Shown piece after piece: positions 32,669 to 40,344 of a stretch of 52,895 nucleotides of DNA. How positions within the stretch are numbered: the first letter of the stretch is position 1; each line of letters begins with the position of its first letter. The notes below the pieces were generated by a model. That model ran no database searches and was not told where the DNA came from. It saw only the letters and a program-made list of their open reading frames with translations. The stretch spans positions 1 through 52,895 of the forward strand of contig JAPOYI010000193.1 of the NCBI GenBank assembly GCA_026706665.1. Direction: 5' to 3'. Source of the stretch: Gammaproteobacteria bacterium (GTDB taxonomy: Bacteria; Pseudomonadota; Gammaproteobacteria; Pseudomonadales; Azotimanducaceae). Both the position numbers and the translations under genes were made by a program.

Positions 32669-33423
32669 CCGAAGACCGCCCGTCCGGTTTCTGGCCCGTC
32701 TACAAGGGCGAGTCGTTCGAGATCTGGAATCCCGACACCGGCGTCTACTATGCGTGGGCCGACCCCCAACCCGCCATGGACTGGCTGCAACAGAAGCGCT
32801 TGCGCGGCTCGAAGAACATCCGCAGCCAACACCATGAGTTTTCCGTTGACCACCTCCGGGACCGCGCAACGCTTCCCTGCTTCGGCCCGCGAGTGGCTTT
32901 CCGCGACGTCGCGAGAGCCACCGACACCCGAACGGTCATCGCATGTCTCCTACCACCGAGGATCTTCGTTGCGGACACAGCACCCTATTTCCTCTGGCCT
33001 CGCGGGGACGAAAGTGACCAAGCCTTCTTGCTCGGTGTTCTTTGTTCCATTCCGCTCGACTGGTACGCGAGACGCTTCGTGGAGACCCATCTCAAGTACT
33101 TCATCCTCAATCCCCTCCCAGTACCCCGACCGCACCGAGACGATCCGCGCTGGCAACGCGTCGTACAGCTCGCAGGTCGGCTGGCCTGCCCGGACGACCG
33201 CTTCGCAGCTTGGGCAGAAAGGGTCGGCGTCGATTCCGGTCCCCTCGCGCCGAACGGAATGAACGACATGATCCGTGAACTTGATGCTGTCGTCGCACAC
33301 CTCTACGGCCTCAGCGAGACGCAACTAATCCACATCTTCGAGACCTTCCACGAGGGATGGGACTACCAGGCACGGCTCGATGGCGTTCTCAGGCACTTCC
33401 GAACGTGGAGCGATCGCCGTTGA
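32527..33423 (+). CDS. C-terminal part of the Eco57I-type methylase, out of frame with its N-terminal part
   Basis: The frame holds family sequence from RHWRARPDAEFHSLGQKHLM onward: GFWPVYKGESFEIWNPDTG, YYAWADPQPAMDWLQQKRLR, LLGVLCSIPLDWYARRFVET and ELDAVVAHLYGLSETQLIHI, then IFETFHEGWDY to the end. This is the target-recognition and tail region found at the C-terminus of Eco57I/PglX-like methylases. The TTG at 32527 is only the first in-frame start-like codon; ATG 32656 could serve if the piece is translated alone, but reading through from the N-terminal part after a tract length change is the more natural route. The stop overlaps the next start in a TTGA junction, so the downstream genes depend on this reading frame for coupling. 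Confidence 0.8.
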   Translation: MARPSRPRNGLGHAEVTDGLRPTGRHWRARPDAEFHSLGQKHLMTLEAEDRPSGFWPVYKGESFEIWNPDTGVYYAWADPQPAMDWLQQKRLRGSKNIRSQHHEFSVDHLRDRATLPCFGPRVAFRDVARATDTRTVIACLLPPRIFVADTAPYFLWPRGDESDQAFLLGVLCSIPLDWYARRFVETHLKYFILNPLPVPRPHRDDPRWQRVVQLAGRLACPDDRFAAWAERVGVDSGPLAPNGMNDMIRELDAVVAHLYGLSETQLIHIFETFHEGWDYQARLDGVLRHFRTWSDRR

Positions 33424-34565
33424 TTCTCCGAGTCGACGTAAATCCCGAACGACTGCGCTGGGCGCGTGACCGGGCGGGACTCGATGCGGAGCGATTGACG
33501 CAGAGGTTTCCCAAATACCCCGAGTGGGAATCTGGTACTACCAAGCCAACCCTGAAGCAGCTTGAAGCGGTCGCCAAGGCAACGCATGCGCCTATCGGCA
33601 TGTTCTTCGTGTCCGCACCCTGGGACGAGCCGGTCCCGATCCCGGACTTCCGCGTCATGGGTAATCGACCTATCTCTCGACCCAGTGTTGACTTGCTCGA
33701 TACCGTGTATCTGTGCCAGCAGCGCCAAGAGTGGTACCGGGACTTCGCTCGTCTGGAACGTGTGGATCCACCGGCTCTGGTCCGAATAGCCACAACCGGG
33801 AGCGATGTCGAAACGACTGCACGGACCATGCGGGAGATGCTCCAATTCGACGTGGATCAGCGTAGCCGGCTATCTACTTGGGAAGATGCGCTACGCCTCT
33901 TCATCACCCAGGCCGATCACTGCGGTGTTCTGGTGATGGTCAATGGGATCGTGGGTAACAATACCAGCCGTAGGCTGGACCCAGCGGAGTTTCGGGGCTT
34001 TGCCTTGGCGGATGACCTGGCACCGCTCGTGTTCGTCAACGGCGCGGATACAAAGGCGGCGCAAATGTTCACGCTAGCCCACGAGCTCGCGCATATTTGT
34101 CTGGGCGAGTCAGCGCTTTCCGATATCGAGGCAGCGATCAGGCCATCGCACAGCATCGAACGCTGGTGTGATCGCGTCGCTGCGGAACTGCTCGTACCGC
34201 GTGAGAAGCTAGCTGATCAGTTCCGGTCGGACGTAGATCTGTCGACCGAAGTCAATCGCCTGGCACGACATTTCAAGGTAAGCACATTGGTCGTGTTGCG
34301 CAGAGTCTTCGATTTGGGTGGGCTGGATCGGGAAGCCTTCGAAGCCGCGTACCAGGATGAACTCGATCACCTCACGACCGTGTCGCAAGGCGGCGGCAAC
34401 TTCCACCCGACGCTGAGAATGCGGGTAGGAAGGCGTTTCGGCAAGGCCTTGGTGGACAGTACGCTCGCAGGCAGAACCTCGTTTACCGAGTCTTTCCGCC
34501 TTCTCGGCATCAAGAAAAGTTCCACGTTGCGGAATTTCGCCGCCAGCTTTGACGCGGGGCCGTAA
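33420..34565 (+). CDS. XRE HTH - ImmA/IrrE family metallopeptidase
   Basis: The 381-residue protein has an N-terminal XRE-like helix-turn-helix (VNPERLRWARDRAGLDAERL, then YPEWESGTTKPTLKQLEAVA) and a Gluzincin-type IrrE/ImmA domain with the HELAH zinc motif (TLAHELAHICLGES). The third ligand is probably in the helix with AIRPSHSIERWCDRVAAELL. Start TTG 33420 overlaps the methylase stop by 4 nt and places the usual family opening (LRVDVNPERLRWAR) at the N-terminus; no ATG fits. IrrE/ImmA proteins cleave repressors or antitoxins. In pairs with DUF4411 this type is regarded as the antitoxin-like component. The DUF4411 gene follows with no gap. Confidence 0.88.
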   Translation: MILRVDVNPERLRWARDRAGLDAERLTQRFPKYPEWESGTTKPTLKQLEAVAKATHAPIGMFFVSAPWDEPVPIPDFRVMGNRPISRPSVDLLDTVYLCQQRQEWYRDFARLERVDPPALVRIATTGSDVETTARTMREMLQFDVDQRSRLSTWEDALRLFITQADHCGVLVMVNGIVGNNTSRRLDPAEFRGFALADDLAPLVFVNGADTKAAQMFTLAHELAHICLGESALSDIEAAIRPSHSIERWCDRVAAELLVPREKLADQFRSDVDLSTEVNRLARHFKVSTLVVLRRVFDLGGLDREAFEAAYQDELDHLTTVSQGGGNFHPTLRMRVGRRFGKALVDSTLAGRTSFTESFRLLGIKKSSTLRNFAASFDAGP

Positions 34566-35057
34566 GTGGCTTATCTCCTCGATGCCGATGTCTTCATCCG
34601 GGCGAAGAACCTTCACTACGGATTCGACATTTGCCCGGGATTCTGGGACTGGATAGCCAAGGCGAACGGGGACGGTCGAGTGTTCAGCATCGAGAAGGTT
34701 CAAGACGAGATCAAGGCTGGCGAAGACGAACTCTCCCAGTGGACCGCCGCGCACGCGGCTCTTTTCCTTACACCATCGCAGGACACCGTTGCCGCCCTGG
34801 GAGAGGTTGCGGACTGGGTGGCGGGTCAGAACTACACGGCAACGGCCATTGACACGTTTCTGCAGGGTGCCGACTACTACCTGATTGCCGAGGCAGTTGC
34901 GCGGGAACATGATGTCGTCACCCACGAGATTCCGGCGAACTCCGTCAATCGCATCAAGATTCCGAACGTCTGCATCGGGTTGCGCGTCAAGTGCCTTACA
35001 CCCTTCGAGATGCTCAATGTCGAGCACGCACGGTTTGTGCTGGAGCCTGACCCGTGA
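34566..35057 (+). CDS. DUF4411 family PIN-like protein, probable toxin
   Basis: This is a 163-residue PIN-like protein. AYLLDADVFIRAKNLHYGF gives the first aspartate pair, FSIEKVQDEIKAGEDELSQW the next acidic helix, and GADYYLIAEAVAREHDVVTH the later aspartate, with KIPNVCIGLRVKCLTPFEML near the end. Start GTG 34566 follows the TAA of the XRE-IrrE gene directly. Its stop overlaps the helicase GTG start in a GTGA junction. XRE-IrrE plus DUF4411 is a recurring toxin-antitoxin-like pair. Here it is embedded in, and translationally coupled to, a methylase-helicase operon, so RNase activity may be an effector of that system (inference). Confidence 0.86.
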   Translation: MAYLLDADVFIRAKNLHYGFDICPGFWDWIAKANGDGRVFSIEKVQDEIKAGEDELSQWTAAHAALFLTPSQDTVAALGEVADWVAGQNYTATAIDTFLQGADYYLIAEAVAREHDVVTHEIPANSVNRIKIPNVCIGLRVKCLTPFEMLNVEHARFVLEPDP

Positions 35058-38000
35058 CGAATTGGCCGGTTTTCGTCGACAATCTTGACGGCAACACGCT
35101 CGCCGAGGCGCTATCGTCCGTCCTTGAACGGGGGACTGGGGATGGTGCGGAGGGGGGCGGACTCGAAGCGGTGCGTATTGCCACTGCCTTCTTCAGCCCC
35201 ACAGGTTTCGGACACATCGCGGACCGGCTGGCGTCGGTGCCCGATGTGCGCCTGTTGTTGGGTGTGGATCTGGCGCAGGGCCCGGCAGGAGAACGCAGGC
35301 GGTTGGGAGAGTCCGAAGCGGCATTCCAGGGGAGGCGAATGCAGCGCGGATTGCGCAGGCTGACGGCTGACTTCGCCGGTGAACGGGACCACCTTCCTTT
35401 CAACCGGACGACGTTTGCGCTGCTTCGGAAACTCAAAGCGGCGTTGTCTGCGGGAAACGTCGAGGTCAGGCGTTTCGAGAAGGCGTTCCTCCATGCCAAG
35501 GCGTACATCGTCACGTCGGCAGATGGTTCCGCTAACGAGGGGATCATTGCCGGATCGTCCAATCTCACGGGTGCGGGACTCAACCACAATCTTGAACTAA
35601 ACCTCGGTCGTGACGACGAGGCGGTCGTCCGCCGGTCCCGCCAATGGTTCGACGATCTTTGGGAAGAGGCCGAACCGTACGATCTCGCTTCGGTCTTTGA
35701 GGTTACGGCCTATCCCCACACGCCGTGGGAGATATTCATCCGTGTTCTGTGGCAGCTGTATGGCGCGGAGGTCGAGGACGACGCTCAAATCGACGAGAAC
35801 CTTCCGCTTACCAGCTTCCAGAAACACGGAGTAGCCCGGGCATTGCGCCTGATCCGGGATTTGGGAGGCGTCATCGTCGCCGACGAAGTGGGCCTCGGCA
35901 AGACGTTCATCGCAGGGGAGATTCTTCAGCTCTACGGGCGCGGACGCCAGCGCGCGCTGCTCATCTGTCCGGCCGCACTGCGGGATACGACTTGGGCCAA
36001 GTTCCTCGCGGCCTATCAGTTATTTGTGGAGTGCCTATCGTTTGAGCAACTCGCGAATGATCAACAGTTGCAGGATCCTCAGCAACTGCGGGAAGGCCAT
36101 GAGCACCTCCGTCGTCCGCTAGAAGAGTACCAGCTCGTCATCGTCGACGAGGCCCACAACTATCGCAATCCGGCCACACCCACTCGCGCCGCCGTCCTGC
36201 GACGTCTACTGTTCGGGCAGCCGCGAGATGTCCTCTTCCTGACGGCCACGCCAGTCAACAATTCCCTGTGGGACCTCTACCATCTCATCCGGTTCTTCAT
36301 GCGCCAAGATGCCCGTTTGGCGGACAAGGGCATCTTGTCGATTCGCGAGCGATTCGAGCAGGCAATGCGGCAGGATCCGACGGACCTTAATCCGGACCTG
36401 CTCTATCCCATCATCGATGCCACGACTGTCAAACGCACGCGACAGTTTGTGAAGAAACACTACGCCAGAGACACGATAGCCGGGCCTGACGGGGTGCCTG
36501 TGCCCATTATCTTCCCGCAGCCCGTCGCCATCACGGTGCGTTACGAACTTGATGGAGTCCTTCCGGGTTTCTTTGACACGTTGGAGGCTGCACTTGACCC
36601 GGACGGGGCGGACAGTCTCTCGTTCGCCCGCTATACGCCCGAAGCCTTCATGAAGGACGCTTCCGACGCCGAGGAGAGTGCGAGAGCCATGGCTCTCATC
36701 GGGCTCCTTCGTTCGGGGCTCCTCAAGCGTTTCGAGTCCTCGGCGTTCGCGTTCCGCGAGACCGTCGTTCGGATGGCGAGTCATCACGATACGTTTCTTG
36801 ATGCGCTGGACCTGGGGCATGTGGTTACGACCGCCTTCCTGAACGAATTGTCGGGCGATGAGGAGGGTGTGTTTGAGGTCGCCTTGGATGAATCGGAGCA
36901 CACTGCGCCAGCCTGTGCGTACGACGTGGATCGGCTTCGCGCGGCAGTTGAAAGGGACCGCGACCGGCTGCGCGAGTTGGCGAATGCGGTTGCTGCGATC
37001 ACGTACGACAAAGACCCCAAGTTGGCCGCACTCGGCGATGCCTTGGCGGTGATCGCTAGTCGGGCAGAGGAGGAGGCAGTTGGATCGATCGATGAACAGC
37101 AGAAACGCAAGGTTCTCATATTTTCCGCCTTTGAAGACACCGTTCGGTGGATCCGCGACTATCTCTCGTTGGCCGTAGAGGCGAGTCCTGAGCTGTACGC
37201 TTATCGAGGTCGAGTTGCGACTGTCAGCGGCTCGGACGAATTGGGTGAGGTATCACGCCGGCGAGCAGTGCAGGGGTTCGCTCCGGTGTCCATGGAGGCA
37301 CCTACCGGCGCGGACGAAGATCTGTACGACATCCTGATCGCCACGGATGTCCTGGCGGAAGGGGTCAACCTTCAACAGTGTCGCAACATCATCAACTTCG
37401 ACATGCCATGGAATCCGATGCGGCTGGTTCAGCGCCATGGCCGTATCGACCGTATTGGCAGTGCGCACGACCGCGTCTTCCTCCGCACGGTGTTCCCCGT
37501 GGATCGCCTTGACGAGATGCTCGGCCTTGAGGAACGCATTTTGGAAAAGCTCGCGATGGCTGCGGCCAGCGTTGGCGTGGCGGCGCCGATAGAGGGGGCC
37601 GCACAAGGCGGGCAGGTCTTTACCGAGACGCGTGCGGAAATCGAGCGACTCCTTGCCGAGGATCCGAGTCTCTTCGAGCGTGGCGGCACCGTGGGCGCTG
37701 CGCAAACGGGAGAGGAATACCGACAGACGCTTCGTAAAGCGTTGGAACACGAGGGGCGTCGAATTGCGAACCTACCCTGGAAGATTGGGTCGGGAATGGT
37801 CCATGGAACCCGCCGGGGCATGTTTTTCTGCTCGGTCGTCGGACACGGAACGGATCTCGAGCGGACCTACCTCCGTTTCGTTCCGGCAACTGATGATTGG
37901 GTTCCCGACCCGGTCGAGGTCGAGCGCGAGTTGGGTGCCTGCCTGAGGATCATCGAATGCTCGGAGGACACGTCGACTTGGTATCCGGATCATGTGACGG

Positions 38001-38389
38001 AACGGGTCTTCGACTTTTGGGAGGTGGCGCAGGAGGACATCTTGATCGACTGGATGCGAGAGACGGATCCCGCGAACCTGCAACCCAAAGTGCGACCGCT
38101 CAATCATCGCGTGGCGGAGTTCGTCCGCGAGAACCCGCATCCAGGCGAAAGCCACGACCGAGTTACACGGGCTCTGGACATATTGGAATCACCGTGGCCG
38201 CGCCGGGAGGAAGTGTTGCTGCGAGGTTGGTTCGAAGGTGCAGAGTCGGGACACGGGGCGTCAGTGTCGGCCGACCTTGTGGAGAAAGTACTGGGTACGG
38301 GACTTGAACCGGCTGTGCCGCCGAAGTTGCTACCCCCGATTGAGCGCGATGATATCGAAGTGCTTTGTTGGTTGGTGTGCGAGAAGTAA
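35054..38389 (+). CDS. PLD-domain / SNF2-family helicase of a methylase-linked defence operon
   Basis: This 1111-residue protein begins with a phospholipase-D-like domain: FLHAKAYIVTSADG (near 145) and GIIAGSSNLTGAGLNHN (near 162) give an HxK...GSSN half-site. A superfamily-2 SNF2 motor follows: DEVGLGKT (motif I, near 278), IVDEAHNYRNP (II, near 363), LTATPVNN (III, near 396), LIATDVLAEGVNLQQCRNII (V) and QRHGRIDRIGS (VI, near 793). The C-terminal ~250 residues have no assigned fold. Start GTG 35054 overlaps the DUF4411 stop. This PLD-SNF2 layout recalls DISARM and related methylase-helicase restriction systems, where the motor translocates on DNA. The PLD half-site could nick DNA as a dimer. 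Confidence 0.9.
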   Translation: MTNWPVFVDNLDGNTLAEALSSVLERGTGDGAEGGGLEAVRIATAFFSPTGFGHIADRLASVPDVRLLLGVDLAQGPAGERRRLGESEAAFQGRRMQRGLRRLTADFAGERDHLPFNRTTFALLRKLKAALSAGNVEVRRFEKAFLHAKAYIVTSADGSANEGIIAGSSNLTGAGLNHNLELNLGRDDEAVVRRSRQWFDDLWEEAEPYDLASVFEVTAYPHTPWEIFIRVLWQLYGAEVEDDAQIDENLPLTSFQKHGVARALRLIRDLGGVIVADEVGLGKTFIAGEILQLYGRGRQRALLICPAALRDTTWAKFLAAYQLFVECLSFEQLANDQQLQDPQQLREGHEHLRRPLEEYQLVIVDEAHNYRNPATPTRAAVLRRLLFGQPRDVLFLTATPVNNSLWDLYHLIRFFMRQDARLADKGILSIRERFEQAMRQDPTDLNPDLLYPIIDATTVKRTRQFVKKHYARDTIAGPDGVPVPIIFPQPVAITVRYELDGVLPGFFDTLEAALDPDGADSLSFARYTPEAFMKDASDAEESARAMALIGLLRSGLLKRFESSAFAFRETVVRMASHHDTFLDALDLGHVVTTAFLNELSGDEEGVFEVALDESEHTAPACAYDVDRLRAAVERDRDRLRELANAVAAITYDKDPKLAALGDALAVIASRAEEEAVGSIDEQQKRKVLIFSAFEDTVRWIRDYLSLAVEASPELYAYRGRVATVSGSDELGEVSRRRAVQGFAPVSMEAPTGADEDLYDILIATDVLAEGVNLQQCRNIINFDMPWNPMRLVQRHGRIDRIGSAHDRVFLRTVFPVDRLDEMLGLEERILEKLAMAAASVGVAAPIEGAAQGGQVFTETRAEIERLLAEDPSLFERGGTVGAAQTGEEYRQTLRKALEHEGRRIANLPWKIGSGMVHGTRRGMFFCSVVGHGTDLERTYLRFVPATDDWVPDPVEVERELGACLRIIECSEDTSTWYPDHVTERVFDFWEVAQEDILIDWMRETDPANLQPKVRPLNHRVAEFVRENPHPGESHDRVTRALDILESPWPRREEVLLRGWFEGAESGHGASVSADLVEKVLGTGLEPAVPPKLLPPIERDDIEVLCWLVCEK

Positions 38390-38462
38390 GTCGTTGATCT
38401 GGCGCGGAGCGTCGCAAGCGGCTGCTGGAACGTCGACCGGCATCGTCGGATACCGTCCTGAC

Positions 38463-39410
38463 CTACAACGCCAGCACCTCGCAACGCTCGTCCAGCAACC
38501 TCCGGTAATGGTCCTTCTGATCCGGGGGCAGGAAGGAGCCTGCAATACCTGTCCGCCATTCGGGAGCGGCCCGCGCCAATTCGTCGAGGACGGTATCGAT
38601 CACCTTGTCCGGAAGCTCCAGTCGCTCCTTGGCGAAGTAACCCGTCCAGGTATTTCGGGCGAGACGGCGTTTTTTCCCTTGCAGGGGTAGCGCGATCTCT
38701 TCAATCGCATCGATGGGTCTGCCGAGGGCGAGGTAGGCAACCGTGGTGCTCAGGTAGTCATAGGCGGGAGCGAATTCGACCTTGCCCTGCCGGGTGATCA
38801 GCGAGAAGTTCTTCAGGTGCATGTCCTCGTTGCCCACGAGAAAGTTGAACAGGCTCCTTTTCAGAAGTTTCACTTTCTCGATGGCCGGAAACGTGCAGTA
38901 CTGATCCAGCAGTCGCACCAGCCGCTCCATGCTGAATTCGTACTTTGTGTCGCGGTCCATGCCCGCGAGCTGGGCGAAGTCCTCCACCGCGACCTTGCGG
39001 TTGTGTCCCGTTCGGTCGAAGCGACGCACGAAATAGGACCAGGTGCCATCGACGCAGCGGACGATTCCGCTCGCCGGCGCCTCGATACCGCACAGCTTCG
39101 CCAGGTGCATGGTCAGGCCCTCGTTCTCCGGGAGGTTGGGATATACCGCGTGCTGCGGTTTCAGCACGAATCGGCCGCCCTGATCGACGATCTCGAACGC
39201 GCCCGCTTTCGCGTTGAGCCGCACGCTCAGCTTGGGTTGAACGCCCTGGATCGACGTTTTGCCGGCGCGGACAACCGCTTCCTGCCGTTGGCGTCCCGCG
39301 TCGTAGGGGAAATCGTTCAACTGTTCGAGATTCGGCGACAGCAGGCGCAGCCCCGCGCGGGAATATCTCGCTTCGCCGCATGGCTCGTAGGTGATGGGAC
39401 AGCGATTCAC
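38463..39410 (-). CDS. hipT: HipT-like Ser/Thr kinase toxin
   Basis: The 315-residue protein is the HipA kinase core without the N-terminal Couple_hipA subdomain. The glycine-rich loop reads KTSIQGVQPKLS (51-62) with S53-I54-Q55 at the autophosphorylation position. FVLKP (81-85) holds the ATP lysine, YFVRRFDR (126-133) the specificity segment, GNEDMHLKNFS (193-203) the catalytic D196 and N201, and AYDYL (216-220) metal ligand D218. Start 39410 overlaps the previous gene by 4 nt. A kinase lacking its N-terminal part, with that part encoded separately, is the HipBST arrangement. In the characterised E. coli system HipT phosphorylates tryptophanyl-tRNA synthetase; the target here is unknown. Confidence 0.88.
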   Translation of the reverse strand: MNRCPITYEPCGEARYSRAGLRLLSPNLEQLNDFPYDAGRQRQEAVVRAGKTSIQGVQPKLSVRLNAKAGAFEIVDQGGRFVLKPQHAVYPNLPENEGLTMHLAKLCGIEAPASGIVRCVDGTWSYFVRRFDRTGHNRKVAVEDFAQLAGMDRDTKYEFSMERLVRLLDQYCTFPAIEKVKLLKRSLFNFLVGNEDMHLKNFSLITRQGKVEFAPAYDYLSTTVAYLALGRPIDAIEEIALPLQGKKRRLARNTWTGYFAKERLELPDKVIDTVLDELARAAPEWRTGIAGSFLPPDQKDHYRRLLDERCEVLAL

Positions 39411-39718
39411 GACGTCTCTTCGACGATGGTCACCGCCCCAACGACATCCTCGCCCACTGCCACGAGCTGCCCGAACAGGTCGCCCCGATCAAGCTTGCGC
39501 TGGCGCAGCAGGCCATCGAGCATCTCTCCTTCAGGCAGCAGTCCCTCGAAGAAGGGCGGGAAACCTTCGAACCAGAATTCCTGTTCCGATACGGGCATGG
39601 TCAGCGACACCGGTGCCCCGCCATAGGTGTCGAGATAGCGGAAGGCGAAGCCGGCCGGCCCGTGCTCCTCGAGCACGCCTGCGGGTTCGCCGTGGACGAA
39701 GACCGTTGCCCGTCTCAC
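39407..39718 (-). CDS. hipS: HipS-like small antitoxin (HipA N-terminal subdomain as separate protein)
   Basis: This 103-residue protein equals the N-terminal subdomain of HipA: RRATVFVHGEPAGVLEE, then FRYLDTYGGAPVSLTMPVS, then GFPPFFEGLLPEGEMLDGLL and DRGDLFGQLVAVGEDVVGAV. In full-length HipA this part packs on the kinase; as a separate HipS it neutralises HipT. It overlaps hipB by 4 nt upstream and hipT by 4 nt downstream, so all three are translationally coupled in the order B, S, T. W47 (EFWFEGFPP) lies near the segment that contacts the kinase active site in the known HipBST complex; that comparison is from memory of the family. Confidence 0.87.
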   Translation of the reverse strand: MRRATVFVHGEPAGVLEEHGPAGFAFRYLDTYGGAPVSLTMPVSEQEFWFEGFPPFFEGLLPEGEMLDGLLRQRKLDRGDLFGQLVAVGEDVVGAVTIVEETS

Positions 39719-40014
39719 CGGGACGAGTCCTCATCACGTTCCGCACTCGGGTCCCCGGCAGCGGTTCCAGCAGGGTCGGTCAGGGCAGTACTGCACTCCG
39801 CCATCAGTGGGCTGTCGAGTACCAGGTCGATGTTGAGGACATGCAACACCGCCATCAGCGTTGCCAACCGCACCGTGGGTTTGCCTTTTTCGATATCGAA
39901 CACGGAGGTCTTGCCGACCCCGGCCAGATCTGCAAGGAAATGCTGACTCAATCCGCCGCGCCGCCGATGGTGCCTGACTGCATTCCCGATGAGATTCGAC
40001 GAAGTCACCTTCAT
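39715..40014 (-). CDS. hipB: HipB-like XRE DNA-binding protein
   Basis: The 99-residue protein has an XRE helix-turn-helix at residues 8-66 (VRHHRRRGGLSQHFLADLAG, then TSVFDIEKGKPTVRLATLMA), followed by VLNIDLVLDSPL and a disordered acidic tail. That is the HipB/HigA-like pattern. Start ATG 40014 follows AGGCAAG. It is the first gene of the three-gene unit and should repress it by binding the TACCG-N6-CGGTA sites upstream (40032-40047 and 40165-40180). In tripartite systems HipB augments but does not by itself provide neutralisation, which is the task of HipS. Confidence 0.87.
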   Translation of the reverse strand: MKVTSSNLIGNAVRHHRRRGGLSQHFLADLAGVGKTSVFDIEKGKPTVRLATLMAVLHVLNIDLVLDSPLMAECSTALTDPAGTAAGDPSAERDEDSSR

Positions 40015-40031
40015 GGATACTTGCCTGAATT

Positions 40032-40047
40032 TACCGGTATAGCGGTA
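40032..40047. promoter_or_regulatory. Candidate HipB operator 1
   Basis: TACCG (40032-40036), six bases, CGGTA (40043-40047): a perfect 5-bp inverted repeat preceded by CCTGAATT, 18 nt upstream of the hipB start. The E. coli HipB site has the same layout with different half-sites (TATCC-N8-GGATA). Confidence 0.5.
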
Positions 40048-40164
40048 TATTGTAACCGAAAATGTACAAGATCAAGCGGATTTTGTTCGTATTTGCCGTC
40101 ATAGCGGGAACTTTGACGGAAACGATCAGAAAACCTGAATCGTCAGGGCGAACGCTACCTGAAT

Positions 40165-40180
40165 TACCGCTATAACGGCA
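40165..40180. promoter_or_regulatory. Candidate HipB operator 2
   Basis: TACCG (40165-40169), six bases, CGGCA (40176-40180), preceded by CCTGAA like operator 1 and one mismatch from it in the half-sites. It lies 133 nt further upstream, so a looped repressor complex is possible. The rest of the 330-nt gap 40015-40344 shows no gene. Confidence 0.45.
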
Positions 40181-40344
40181 ATTCCACATTTTTCTGGCGA
40201 CGGCGAATGTGAGTAGACTTGTACCGGGCCAGGAGTCCCTTGGCCGGAGAGCCCGAAGGGGATTGAGTTGAACTTCATGCGCGAGCCAATGCGCCATCGA
40301 CACCGGTGCGGGTGCATTGCTCACCCGAAGGGAAGTCATCGCCG

